42,670 bases of DNA from Bauldia sp. (GCF_020442045.1 NZ_JAGRLA010000006.1:1-42670); one strand, 5' to 3'. Numbered from the stretch's first letter, positions 18,527 to 26,759 are shown. Notes: generated from the letters alone by a model not told the origin. Translations and numbers: made by a program.

Positions 18527-19123
18527 TCACTCTCCGTCCGGCGTCTCCGGCGGGGCTTCCGCAAGCGCCTTCAGCTTGGCGAGGCCGTGCTCGAAATCGG
18601 CGCCGACCGCTTCGTCGATGCTGGCGCCGAAATAGCGCGCGATCGGATTGAGGCCGAGATCGGTCGAGAAATCCCAGGTGACGACCGACCCCGCCCCCTT
18701 CGCCGCGACGGCAAGCGAGGTTTCCGCCGTCCCCTGGTCGGCGAATTCGACCGCGATCGCCACCTCCTCGCCCGGTTCGATCGCCGTTATCGTCATCGAT
18801 CCCGACCCGACATCCGGCGTCTCGCTCATCCAGTGGAACGTCTGGCCGACGCCGTCGGTCGGACCGGTGAAGGTATAGGTGGCTTGCGGATCCCGCTCGA
18901 ACCACGGCGACCATTCATTGAACTGGCGGAGGTCGCCGACCAGCGGGAACACGTCGGACGGCGGCGCCGCGATCTCGGTCGACCGGCTCACCACGCGATG
19001 GCGCGGCATCAGGAAGCCCCCGGCGAGTGCCAGCACGATCAGCGCCGCAAGCCCGATCGCGACCCAGCCAACGATCTTCTTCTTGCTTGTGTTGCTGTTG
19101 GGGTTCTCGTCGTTTGTCGTCAT
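18527..19123 (-). CDS. Membrane-anchored SRPBCC (START-like) protein
   Basis: A 198-residue protein with a short cytoplasmic lysine-containing N-terminus, one TM helix (about 16-36, VGWVAIGLAALIVLALAG), then an SRPBCC/polyketide cyclase-like domain (45-190) with FNEWSPWFERDP and FHWMSETPDVGSG. Such domains bind hydrophobic ligands; the anchor suggests a periplasmic or membrane-proximal role. The ATG at 19123 follows GGGGAAGG closely; an upstream in-frame start would place an unlikely segment before the TM helix. Ligand unknown. Confidence 0.88.
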   Translation of the reverse strand: MTTNDENPNSNTSKKKIVGWVAIGLAALIVLALAGGFLMPRHRVVSRSTEIAAPPSDVFPLVGDLRQFNEWSPWFERDPQATYTFTGPTDGVGQTFHWMSETPDVGSGSMTITAIEPGEEVAIAVEFADQGTAETSLAVAAKGAGSVVTWDFSTDLGLNPIARYFGASIDEAVGADFEHGLAKLKALAEAPPETPDGE

Positions 19124-19213
19124 CGCCTTCCCCGCCGCATTTCCCCCCGCGGCCCGATTCGACCGGCAAGGCATGATAGTCCGGCGCGGCGGATCGTCGT
19201 CATTCCCCTTGGC

Positions 19214-19243
19214 ACAAAAAAAGGGAGGCGCCGAGGCGCCTCC
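19214..19243 (-). terminator. Intrinsic terminator of the epimerase/sugar-binding operon
   Basis: Read on the minus strand, a perfect 9-bp stem (19235-19243 with 19224-19232) with a 2-base gap is followed by a run of seven U (19216-19222). It lies about 80 bases beyond the stop of the binding-protein gene. Confidence 0.9.
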
Positions 19244-19324
19244 AGTTTCCGTTCCGTCGGGTTCTCATCCATCGGATGAGCTCGGGCGGGGCCGGCGGTC
19301 ATGCCGTCCCCGGATTCGGATCAT

Positions 19325-20314
19325 TCATCGGGTCAGGCAGCGATCGGCATTCTCCGGCGCGCACTGGTCGATCCCGACATAGGTCGGGTCGTCGACCTCC
19401 TTCTCCCTGATCAGCTGAATGAGGATGTCGGGGGCCTGCTGCCCCAGTTCAACGGGACGCTGCCCGATCTGGCCGTGGCTGTTCCCGGCCTTGAGCGCCG
19501 CCATTTGCGGCGGCAGCGTATCGCCGGCGATCACCACCAGCTTGCGGCTGTCGAGCCGATCCCTGAACTTGCTGGCGAGCTGCGCATAGGCCGGCGCCGA
19601 GAACTGCGCCCAACCGCCAACAGGAATAAAGGCGCCGAGTTCCGGATTGGCGTCGACGATCGTCTCCATCTGGTCGATCGCGACGTCGATCCGCTCTTCG
19701 CTATAGACCGGGCAGCCGGCGATTTCCGACCAGCCGTTGGTGTCCTCCAGGCGGCCGGTGCCGGGCTCGCCGCCGATCGCGTCGCGGAAGCCCTGGGCGC
19801 GCGCCGAGATCTTCTCGTTCCACTTGATCCCGAGCTGCAGGCAGACCGTGCCGCCATCCGGCTTGTACTTCATCAGGAGCTTGGCCATCAGCACGCCGAT
19901 CTCATGGTTGTCGGTGCCCAGAAACGTCTTGCGCAGATAGCGATGGCCGATACCGAAATCGGTGTCGTAGGTGATGATCGGCATCGACGGCGATTTGGCG
20001 AGGATCGCCCGCGCCATCGCCGATGGATCGCTCGGCGCGACGGCGATCGCGGCGGCGCCGGAATCGATCAGCTTCTCGACGATCTGGATCTGCCCGGCGC
20101 TGTCGGAGCTCATCTCGGGTCCCGAGCTGACGCATTCATAATCCGACTTGGCGTTCTTCTCGTTCCAATCCTTGCAGCCCTTGGCGACAGCGGCGAAAAA
20201 CGGATTGTCGAGGCCCTTCACGACCACGGCGAGGGTCTGCTTCTCGGCCATCGCGGGAGGCGCCGCGCAAAGGAGCGCCGCGGCGGCGATCAGCAGCACT
20301 CCCTTCTTCCTCAT
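19325..20314 (-). CDS. Periplasmic sugar-binding protein (ribose-type, Peripla_BP_4)
   Basis: A 329-residue solute-binding protein. The Sec signal (MRKKGVLLIAAAALLCA, cleavage after PPAMA) is followed by two Rossmann-like lobes of the type I fold: TLAVVVKGLDNPFFAAVAKG at the start and IDSGAAAIAVAPSDPSAM in the first lobe are typical of ribose/xylose-binding proteins of ABC importers. An ATG at 20326 would add four residues. No complete permease or ATPase gene is near, so it is an orphan here. It lies 35 bases behind the epimerase gene, in the same transcript, and ends at a strong terminator. The ligand is probably a sugar or polyol but cannot be read from sequence. Confidence 0.92.
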   Translation of the reverse strand: MRKKGVLLIAAAALLCAAPPAMAEKQTLAVVVKGLDNPFFAAVAKGCKDWNEKNAKSDYECVSSGPEMSSDSAGQIQIVEKLIDSGAAAIAVAPSDPSAMARAILAKSPSMPIITYDTDFGIGHRYLRKTFLGTDNHEIGVLMAKLLMKYKPDGGTVCLQLGIKWNEKISARAQGFRDAIGGEPGTGRLEDTNGWSEIAGCPVYSEERIDVAIDQMETIVDANPELGAFIPVGGWAQFSAPAYAQLASKFRDRLDSRKLVVIAGDTLPPQMAALKAGNSHGQIGQRPVELGQQAPDILIQLIREKEVDDPTYVGIDQCAPENADRCLTR

Positions 20315-20349
20315 CCCAGTTCCCATCGCTCGGCCCGGTCCGTTTCGCA

Positions 20350-21330
20350 TCAACCCGGATACCACACCTTGCGCGGGTCGTCCGGCTCCCGCTGGTAGGT
20401 CCAGGCGGCCTCGATCAACCTCGCGAGGTCGTATTGCGGGCGCCAGCCGAGGTCGAACTTCGCCTTGCTGTTGTCCATCCAGTTGGACTGGTACGAGCTC
20501 GGAATCCGGATCGAATCCAGCCCGCGGGTGCGGCGCAGATAGTCGGCGACCTCGCCATAGTCCACCGGCCGGTCCATGCACACGTTGTAAAGCTCGCGTT
20601 CGGCGCGGGGATTGTCGATCGCCGCCATGATCGCCTCGATCAGGTCGTCGACATGAACGAAATTGCGCCTGAGCGGCCGATCGTCGGCGTCGAGCAGCAA
20701 CGGCACCGTTCCGTTCTGGTGATACCGCTCCGCATCCTCCGCCGGCACCATCGTCTTCCAGTCGGGTCCGCCGAAGACATCATCGCCGAAGGACAGCGTG
20801 TATCTGAAGTCGTCCTTCTCCATGATCCACGGCGCCCGCAGGCAGCAGTGGTTGATCCCGTATTGGATGCCGAACTGCTCGAGCATCACCTCCTCGAGCA
20901 CCTTCGACAGCGCATAGCATCCGGGATAGGCCATATGCGGCGCCTTCTCGGTCAGCGGCCCGTCGTGCCGGTAGAAGAAATGGCCGACGGCCGCGTCGCC
21001 GCCGATCAGCACGAACTGCCGGGCGCTGTGGCTTTGCCGGAAGGCTTCGAGCATCCAGAACAGGCCCTTGACGGTGACGTCCATCACGTCGTCGGGCGTC
21101 TCCTTGCAGGTCGCGAGGTGGACGACATGGGTGACGCCGTCGATCGCCCGCTCCACCACGGCACGGTCGGAGATCGAGCCCTTGACCACCTCGACGCGCT
21201 CGCCCGCGTCGATCGTCCGGTTGTGGCACAGGGCACGGACGCGGGCGCCGCCATGGGACGGATCGGCAAGCAGGCGGCGAATAAACGCCCGTCCGACCTT
21301 GCCGGTCGCGCCGGTCACCAGCATCAGCAT
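20350..21330 (-). CDS. NAD-dependent epimerase/dehydratase (extended SDR)
   Basis: A 326-residue extended short-chain dehydrogenase/reductase. The Rossmann motif TGATGKVG is at 6-13 and the catalytic pair Tyr139 and Lys143 in YALSK; the C-terminal part carries RRNFVHVDDLIEAI, typical of sugar-nucleotide epimerases. Start ATG 21330 has GGGAGG seven bases upstream. Being co-transcribed with a sugar-binding protein, it could process an imported sugar or lactone rather than a nucleotide sugar; that is inference. Confidence 0.92.
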   Translation of the reverse strand: MLMLVTGATGKVGRAFIRRLLADPSHGGARVRALCHNRTIDAGERVEVVKGSISDRAVVERAIDGVTHVVHLATCKETPDDVMDVTVKGLFWMLEAFRQSHSARQFVLIGGDAAVGHFFYRHDGPLTEKAPHMAYPGCYALSKVLEEVMLEQFGIQYGINHCCLRAPWIMEKDDFRYTLSFGDDVFGGPDWKTMVPAEDAERYHQNGTVPLLLDADDRPLRRNFVHVDDLIEAIMAAIDNPRAERELYNVCMDRPVDYGEVADYLRRTRGLDSIRIPSSYQSNWMDNSKAKFDLGWRPQYDLARLIEAAWTYQREPDDPRKVWYPG

Positions 21331-21351
21331 TCGAGGTCCTCCCGGCGGACT

Positions 21352-21380
21352 ACCTAATAAGGTTGAGGTACGCCCGTCAA
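21352..21380 (-). promoter_or_regulatory. Possible promoter of the epimerase operon
   Basis: On the minus strand TTGACG (21375-21380) is a good -35 box; 17 bases on, TTAGGT (21352-21357) is only a weak -10. Both lie in an A/T-richer patch just upstream of the epimerase start. Confidence 0.35.
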
Positions 21381-21577
21381 GAAAATTCATCGTACAAATT
21401 CTCCCTCTTCCTCCGGTCCCGTCGCAACGGCCCGGATCGGCCGGCGGGCTCAATTGACGGCTGTCCGGATGGTCGGCTAGTCGCTAAGCTGGCTCGCCGA
21501 GCCGCCGGCAACGCTCCCGGCGGGAAGGACGACGGGAAATTGCCGGCGCGCCGCCGCCGGAGGGGGGATTGTCGAGG

Positions 21578-21640
21578 ATGGCCTTGCTCGAATTCACCAA
21601 TATCTCGAAGCATTCCGGCGCGATCGAATCCGCTTGGTAG
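21578..21640 (+). pseudogene. Remnant resembling the N-terminus of a sugar ABC transporter ATPase
   Basis: A 20-codon reading frame (MALLEFTNISKHSGAIES...) with a purine-rich ribosome site upstream is stopped by TAG at 21638. The sequence closely resembles the first 20 residues of ribose-type ABC ATPases (pattern LLE-x-x-NISKHFGAI-x-A), but nothing of the Walker A region follows; a HTH gene begins 25 bases later. With an orphan ribose-type binding protein 1.3 kb away, I read this as the stump of a deleted importer ATPase. It is short, so chance similarity is possible. Confidence 0.5.
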
Positions 21641-21665
21641 GGCTTGCGCGAAGGAGGCGAGTGAC

Positions 21666-22031
21666 GTGGCCCAGTTCGCGAATATCACCGAGGGCCTTCG
21701 CTTTCGCGTCGTCCTCAAGCCCGGCGTCGCGATTGGCCCGGGCAAGGCGAATCTCCTCGAGGCGATCCGCGACACCCGGTCGCTGACCGCCGCGGCGAGC
21801 CGCTTCGATATGAGCTACAAGCGCGGCTGGAGCCTCGTCCAGGAGCTCAACGCCGCCTTCCGCGCCCCGCTCGTCGAGACCGAGAAGGGCGGTTCGGGTG
21901 GCGGCGGCGGCGCACGCCTCACCGAGCTCGGCGAATTCGTGCTCACCCGCTATCGTCAGATGGAAGCGGACGCGGAGCGGGCGATCGAGGCCGGTGTCGC
22001 CGATCTCAGGCAGCACCTCGCGACGCGTTGA
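21666..22031 (+). CDS. ModE-like winged-helix regulator (LysR-type HTH only)
   Basis: A 121-residue protein consisting of a ModE N-terminal-type DNA-binding domain: LLEAIRDTRSLTAAASRFDMSYKRGWSLVQELN, followed by a glycine-rich wing (KGGSGGGGGARLTELG) and a C-terminal helix FVLTRYRQMEADAERAIEAG. It lacks the molybdate-binding MOP domains of full ModE. GTG at 21666 has AAGGAGG eight bases upstream, the best ribosome site in the area. Such small proteins occur near molybdate or other ABC transporter genes; none is intact here. Target unknown; it might once have controlled the lost transporter. Confidence 0.88.
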   Translation: MAQFANITEGLRFRVVLKPGVAIGPGKANLLEAIRDTRSLTAAASRFDMSYKRGWSLVQELNAAFRAPLVETEKGGSGGGGGARLTELGEFVLTRYRQMEADAERAIEAGVADLRQHLATR

Positions 22032-22176
22032 CCTACCTCCCGTTGCGCTTCCCTTTCCCGCCGGGCGCTACCTGAGACATGTCGAACACACCTGGCGCAA
22101 AACCTGAGAAGCCGGGCGCCATCGGGGGTTTCCTTTTCTCGCGGTCTGTCTAGACTCCGGGTCGGGAGCTGAGAGC

Positions 22177-22779
22177 ATGGTCGTCATCACCCGTTCATAT
22201 CGGCGCGCGGCGCGGATCGCGGTGTCGGTCGCACTGGCGGCTGGCATCGCCACGTCGGCATGGGCCGGTGTCAAGACCTCCACCCAGTACCGCTCATACT
22301 ATGTCAGCGGATCGACGGCCCGTTCGCTCGTCTCCTATATGCGATCGCATCCCTTCCGCGGTGATCGCGGCGACGCGGTCGCCAACGTCCGGCCGAACTA
22401 CCGCCTGTCGATGGCGACCAAGTCAAGCGGTGGCACATGCCGCGCAAGCGCGGTCAACCTCCACATCGCTTTCACCATGACCCTGCCAAGGGCGCGCAGC
22501 GAATCGGCCATGGCGTCGAGCACCCGCAACGCATGGCGGAGCTTCGTCTCCTTCGCCAAGCGGCACGAATCGACCCACCGCAACATCTATATCCAGTGCG
22601 GTAACAGCTTCGTTGCCAAGGCCCAGCGGATGACCAACAAGAGCTGCGGCGCGCTGCAGGCCTCGATCCGGCGTCTGCTGGAATCGGAAAAGCGCTCCTG
22701 CGAGGCGAAGCAGCGCGCCTTCGACCGCCGCGACTATGGCCGCGTCAGGAATCTCAGTCTGTTCAGGATGGGACGATAG
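22177..22779 (+). CDS. Secreted DUF922 protein with HExxH motif
   Basis: A 200-residue protein with a Sec signal (cleavage likely after SAWA at residue 30) and a DUF922 domain, described as a putative secreted Zn-dependent protease family. The metal-binding HESTH (His130, Glu131, His134) sits in SFAKRHESTHRNIYIQCG. Cysteines at 88, 141, 157 and 174 could form disulfides. GGGAG eight bases before the ATG supports the start. Substrate unknown; probably periplasmic. An odd 36-bp palindrome begins directly after its stop. Confidence 0.87.
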   Translation: MVVITRSYRRAARIAVSVALAAGIATSAWAGVKTSTQYRSYYVSGSTARSLVSYMRSHPFRGDRGDAVANVRPNYRLSMATKSSGGTCRASAVNLHIAFTMTLPRARSESAMASSTRNAWRSFVSFAKRHESTHRNIYIQCGNSFVAKAQRMTNKSCGALQASIRRLLESEKRSCEAKQRAFDRRDYGRVRNLSLFRMGR

Positions 22780-22815
22780 TCCCGGCAACGAAGGCCATGG
22801 CCTTCGTCACCGGGA
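22780..22815. repeat. 36-bp near-perfect palindrome between convergent genes
   Basis: The core 22788-22807 is a perfect 20-bp palindrome and the flanks CCCGG/CCGGG pair again after a two-base mismatch (16 of 18 positions pair). It begins one base after the DUF922 stop and could form a long hairpin in either transcript, perhaps acting as an end signal for DUF922 and rlpA. No T-run follows. Confidence 0.6.
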
Positions 22816-22919
22816 CGCTCGCGCTCGGTCACGCCCCACACTTGCTCGCCGAGCAGCAACTCGTCCTGCGCGCCGGGACATTCAGGTGAAAGCGCGCGCG
22901 GCGCTTTCCCCGGAATCGC

Positions 22920-23321
22920 CTAGCGGCAGTTTCCGGACAGCTTCCCCTTGCCGCCGACGACCGTCAGCTTCACGGGGGCAACGCCCGAATGGATCATTCC
23001 AATCTTCTCCGCCGCGCCCTGGGTGAGATCGATCACCCGGCCGCCGGCAAAGGGACCCCGGTCGTTGATACGCACGATGACCGAACGCCCATTGGCGAGA
23101 TTCTCGACCCGGACCTTGGTTCCGAAGGGGAGGCTCCGGTGTGCGGCGGCGAGTGCCCGGGCATTCATCTTCTCGCCGCTCGCGGTCTTCGTTCCCATCT
23201 TGTACCAGGAGGCCTTGCCGCACTGGCTGGCTGCTTCGGCCTGGCCTGTCAAACCAACCATCGCGACACTCATTGCGATGGCCACTCCAAACGCGCCGAT
23301 GCGCGAATTCACAAACCCCAC
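22920..23321 (-). CDS. rlpA: Septal ring lytic transglycosylase RlpA family protein
   Basis: A 133-residue secreted protein: signal peptide (residues 1-31, ends TGQAEA) and a double-psi beta-barrel domain of the RlpA type, with [17 protein letters not shown], the catalytic-type Asp in VRINDRGPF, and [14 protein letters not shown]. RlpA proteins cleave denuded peptidoglycan at the septum or bind it. There is no SPOR domain, so septal targeting by SPOR is not expected. I chose GTG 23321 because AGGA lies nine bases upstream; upstream codons would add an arginine-rich stretch before the signal. Confidence 0.9.
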   Translation of the reverse strand: MGFVNSRIGAFGVAIAMSVAMVGLTGQAEAASQCGKASWYKMGTKTASGEKMNARALAAAHRSLPFGTKVRVENLANGRSVIVRINDRGPFAGGRVIDLTQGAAEKIGMIHSGVAPVKLTVVGGKGKLSGNCR

Positions 23322-23600
23322 TCTGATATTTCCTTTTCCGAGAACCGCATCAAACAAACCCCCGATGCGTCCCCCAGGCCCCAATCCGCTCCGCGGCGAA
23401 TGACGACGAAGCGACCGGCGCTTTCTTCTGGCGGAATGGGGCACGAATGCGGCCCGGGGGTCACCATTGGCAACAGGCCGACAGGTTCCGTGATCGCCCT
23501 GTTTGGAAACGCATGCGGAACGTTAAGAAGACGTCATTTGACTGGCATCGCCCGATTGTCTCTGTTTGCCCTCCGAAATCACCGAAGGAGGAGACGGCCG

Positions 23601-24455
23601 ATGACCCTTGATCGCAGGCATTTGCTGCAGATCGCCGCGACTGGCGCGGCCGGGCTGGTGATCGGCGGGCGCCATGCCTTCGCCGTAGCCGGGCCGATCG
23701 ACGCGATCGCCGACGACACGGTCTCCCATTTCGGCCGGCTCGGCTTCGGCCAGGTTCCGCCGCTCGGCCTGATCACCGGCGACGAATACAACGACGGCCT
23801 CCGCTACGATGAAACCCGTCCTGAACCGCCGGTCGCTCCCGAGCTCGTCATCCAGCCGGTCGCGCGGGTCTCCGACATCGCCGAACGTGATCGGCCCGGC
23901 GTGCTCCCCGGCTTCAATATCATCGGCCTGCAGAAGCCGGGCCCGGCCGACGGCTCGCTGCTCGCCCTTCTCATCGACTTCCTGGTCAGGCGGCGCGGCC
24001 TCGATCCGAATCGGATGCTCTATGTCTCGACCGAAGAGCTCGCGCCGCATATCGAGCGCATCGACACGCTCGCCTCCGGAACCTTCTACGAGCGGTCGGC
24101 CGAAGAAGCGGTCGCGGCCGGCGACGGCTCGGGCGTCTTCGCGCCGCCGGGCCATCCGAATAGCCCGAATTTCCACTCCGTCGGTGTCTACTATCCGCTG
24201 CCGGGCACCGCGCCCGGCACACCGGCCGCCTATCCGCCCGACGGCTACATCGAGATCGCCGAGATCGGCATTCCGCTCGAGGGCGAGGGGGATCAGGCCG
24301 CCGGCATCGGTCTCGAGCGTCTGGCGCTGGCCGAGGGCGAGACGGTGCCCGACTTCGAAGAGACCCTGCTGAACCTCCTCCGGACGATCGAGGACGAAGC
24401 GGCGCGGACCGGCAAGCCCCTGCCCGACGGCTACACCAAGTTCGCCTCGCTCTGA
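23601..24455 (+). CDS. Tat-signal protein resembling a degenerate AlaRS catalytic core
   Basis: A 284-residue protein of unknown function. It begins with a Tat signal (DRRHLLQ at 4-10, hydrophobic IAATGAAGLVIGG, cleavage near AFA). The mature part follows the order of motifs in the class II catalytic domain of alanyl-tRNA synthetase: a motif 2-like stretch (84-125, Gln85-Pro-Val-Ala-Arg89, then DI and PGFNIIG), a GLDPNRMLYVSTEE segment (133-146) like the AlaRS LWVTVYE strand, YIEIAEIGI (216-224) like YIEIWN, and GIGLERLAL (235-243) like motif 3 GMGLERIA. The histidines after motif 2 are missing, and no tRNA-binding or editing domain exists. GGAGGAG precedes the ATG. The homology is my reading by eye. 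Confidence 0.72.
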   Translation: MTLDRRHLLQIAATGAAGLVIGGRHAFAVAGPIDAIADDTVSHFGRLGFGQVPPLGLITGDEYNDGLRYDETRPEPPVAPELVIQPVARVSDIAERDRPGVLPGFNIIGLQKPGPADGSLLALLIDFLVRRRGLDPNRMLYVSTEELAPHIERIDTLASGTFYERSAEEAVAAGDGSGVFAPPGHPNSPNFHSVGVYYPLPGTAPGTPAAYPPDGYIEIAEIGIPLEGEGDQAAGIGLERLALAEGETVPDFEETLLNLLRTIEDEAARTGKPLPDGYTKFASL

Positions 24456-24583
24456 GGCTCAGCCGGAACCGCAGAAAAGCCCGGGACGGCAGTTCAAATT
24501 GGATGGGGGCGCGATTGGAGGCGAGCGACGGTATGGCTTGGTCGCATCGGCAACCTTCGGCTTGGCCCCGTAACCCATCCACC

Positions 24584-24612
24584 GTCGTCCTCCGGTCAAG
24601 CCGGAGGACGAC
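24584..24612. repeat. Perfect 12-bp inverted repeat, possible dispersed palindromic element
   Basis: Arms GTCGTCCTCCGG and CCGGAGGACGAC are separated by TCAAG, between convergent genes. Its form resembles the CTTGAC-centred intergenic palindromes scattered through many alphaproteobacterial genomes. It may end both flanking transcripts. The rest of 24456-24669 shows nothing else I can name. Confidence 0.55.
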
Positions 24613-24669
24613 AACACAAACGGGGGAGAGGATGCGGGCGGCGGAAACGGTCGTTCGTGAGGAGGCGCC

Positions 24670-25455
24670 TCAGGCAACCCGCTCGATCAGCGCCATCGCC
24701 GCCGCCGGATTGCGGACCTTGGCGCCCGAGATCATGTAGAGAAAGACGTCCCGCGGTTCTTTCTCCACGACGGCCGTTCCGAAACACGGCAGGTCCTGCG
24801 GGCTGCCGCCGGCCGCCCAGGTCTTCGCCATGCCGGCAATGCGATCGAGTTCGGCGGGTTGATAGCCGGTCGGCACCGCCTCTGCGGTCTGCTGCAGCCG
24901 GGCATAGACGAAGTCGGCCGTCACGTCGGCGATCGCCGGATAGTCGTCCGATTCCGCATAGACCACGGCGACGCCATGCTTGCGCAGCAGGTCCACGCAT
25001 TCCGGCGCCAGGAAGCTCCGATGCCGGACCTCGACGACGTGGCGAAGCCTCAACCCGTCCTTCTCCGCGGGCAGCAGCCCGAGGAAGGCGCCGAAGTCAT
25101 CCGCGTCGAACCTCTTGAACGGCGCGAATTGCCAGAGGATCGGGCCGAGCTTGTCGCCAAGTTCGACCAGCCCCGAATTGAGGAACCAGTCGATTCCCTC
25201 GCCGGCCTCCGCCAGCACCTTCTTGTTGACCACGGCGCGGTGCCCCTTGAGCGAGAAGACGAAGCCGTCCGGCGTCTCCTCGCGCCACTTGGCGAAGCTC
25301 TTGGCCGATTGGGTCCGGTAGAAGGTGCCGTTGATCTCGATCGTCGTCAGGTGCTCGCCGGCATAGCGCAGTTCGTCGGCATGCTTCAGGCCTTCCGGAT
25401 AGAAAGCCCCGCGCCAGGGCGCGAAGGTCCACCCGCCGATGCCAACCCGGATCAT
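24670..25455 (-). CDS. DUF72 (YecE-like) family protein
   Basis: A 261-residue TIM-barrel protein of the DUF72/YecE family. Typical are the N-terminal VGIGGWTFAPWRGAFYPEGL, the TTIEINGTFYRTQSAKSFAKW block, FVFSLKGHRAV, LGPILWQFAPFKRF and HVVEVRHRSF. The function of the family is not established. It is divergent from the SLATT-type membrane protein gene with 127 bases between starts. Confidence 0.94.
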   Translation of the reverse strand: MIRVGIGGWTFAPWRGAFYPEGLKHADELRYAGEHLTTIEINGTFYRTQSAKSFAKWREETPDGFVFSLKGHRAVVNKKVLAEAGEGIDWFLNSGLVELGDKLGPILWQFAPFKRFDADDFGAFLGLLPAEKDGLRLRHVVEVRHRSFLAPECVDLLRKHGVAVVYAESDDYPAIADVTADFVYARLQQTAEAVPTGYQPAELDRIAGMAKTWAAGGSPQDLPCFGTAVVEKEPRDVFLYMISGAKVRNPAAAMALIERVA

Positions 25456-25582
25456 CCTTGCTGCCTCCCCTGCCCTCGCAAAAACCGGTCGATTCGGTCG
25501 CTCCGGGCGTCGCCGTGCCCGTCCGCCTTTGCTATAAGACCGCGCTTGTTCTTATGCGACCGAAAGACGGGGAACCACGGTC

Positions 25583-26455
25583 ATGCCGGAGATGACCTAT
25601 CCAGCCTTGTATCATTCCGCCGACAAGGCGGCAGCCCGTTTCCATCGCCTCTTCCTGGCGTTGATCGCGGGCGAGTATATCCTGCTCATCCTCGCCTCCG
25701 CCTTTCTGCTGATCCCCGAGGCCGACCGGCTCCTCCACGTCGCCTACGCCGTCATCTTCGTCGTCGCGATCGGCTTCCTCTCCTACCGCACGATTCGCAA
25801 GCCCGAGCAGGCCTGGGGTCTCACCCGGGCGATCGCCGAACAGGTGAAGTCCTACGCCTGGCGCTACGCGATGCGGGCGGAACCCTTCGAGGATAATGAC
25901 AAGGCGCGCGCCAGCTTTCGCGACTACCTCAGGACCACCATGACCGGCCAGCACGATCTCGGCGCCCATGTCGCCGGCGGCAGGCCCGGCACCGAGGCGA
26001 TCACCGCGGAGATGGACGAGATTCGCGCCGGCGACCTCGTCACCCGCCGCGACTATTATCGCGACAACCGGCTCGGCGATCAGGTGGACTGGTACGCGCA
26101 TAAGGCAGCCGGCAACCGCCGGGCGGGCCTCGCCTGGGTCACCGCCTGCATCATCGTGCTCCTCATCGGCTTCGTCGTGGCGCTGCTCAAGATCGTCTAC
26201 CACCACGAGCTCGACCGCATCGCCATCGAGCCGCTGATCATCATCGCATCGTCGATCCTCGGCTGGATGCAGGCCAACAAGTACAACCAGCTCGCAGCGA
26301 GCTACACCATCGCCGCCTACGAGACCGGACTGATGCTCGGCCAGCTCGAGGAGACCGACACCGAGGAGGCCTTCGCCCGCCTCGTCGATGACGCCGAAAC
26401 CACCTTCGCCCGCGAGAACCACCAATGGGCGGCGAAGCAGCAGGGCGGCCACTGA
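25583..26455 (+). CDS. DUF4231/SLATT-type membrane protein
   Basis: A 290-residue protein with two TM pairs: helices at about 23-44 and 50-68, and at 183-205 and 214-230. The soluble conserved stretches are EQVKSYAWRYAMRAEPFED after the first pair and YYRDNRLGDQVDWYAHKAAGNRR just before the second. This tandem arrangement matches DUF4231 proteins, i.e. SLATT (SMODS- and SLOG-associating 2TM) domains, proposed pore-forming effectors of nucleotide-signalling defence systems. No nucleotidyltransferase or SLOG gene is adjacent, so here it is an orphan and a defence role is only a hypothesis. GGGGAA lies before the ATG. Confidence 0.83.
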   Translation: MPEMTYPALYHSADKAAARFHRLFLALIAGEYILLILASAFLLIPEADRLLHVAYAVIFVVAIGFLSYRTIRKPEQAWGLTRAIAEQVKSYAWRYAMRAEPFEDNDKARASFRDYLRTTMTGQHDLGAHVAGGRPGTEAITAEMDEIRAGDLVTRRDYYRDNRLGDQVDWYAHKAAGNRRAGLAWVTACIIVLLIGFVVALLKIVYHHELDRIAIEPLIIIASSILGWMQANKYNQLAASYTIAAYETGLMLGQLEETDTEEAFARLVDDAETTFARENHQWAAKQQGGH

Positions 26456-26476
26456 CCGCCGGGCGTCACCGCATCT

Positions 26477-26680
26477 TCACCGCGAGGAACAGCGCGCCGC
26501 GGCCCTGAGCTCGGCCCGCATGCGCGGGAAGGGAATGTCCGCCAGCTCGCGGGCATTCATCGCCTTCAGCACCGGATGGGAAAGCGGATCCTCGGCCCAG
26601 CGGGCTTCGTCGCTGATCGGCTGCGGACGCCGTGAACGCGAATCCCGCCCGATCCATCGATTCAAGTTTATCGTGAACAT
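26477..26680 (-). CDS. Small hypothetical protein divergent from LysR
   Basis: A 67-residue basic protein (MFTINLNRWIGRDS...) with a good GGAG eight bases before its ATG. The second half, DPLSHPVLKAMNARELADIPF, looks like an amphipathic helix; no signal or TM segment. Divergent from the GcvA-type LysR gene with about 95 A/T-rich bases between, so it may be that regulator's target. I do not recognise a named family. Confidence 0.6.
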   Translation of the reverse strand: MFTINLNRWIGRDSRSRRPQPISDEARWAEDPLSHPVLKAMNARELADIPFPRMRAELRAAARCSSR

Positions 26681-26759
26681 GGCGTTCTCTCCGAGTTTGG
26701 TAACTCGGTCGAAATCAGCCATATTAGGGAAGTTTTCAATCGACCTTATGTGGCCATTG

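Noticed and set aside
22079..22153. 24-codon frame MSNTPGAKPEK... before the DUF922 gene
   Set aside because: No Shine-Dalgarno sequence and no similarity that I recognise; too short to support.
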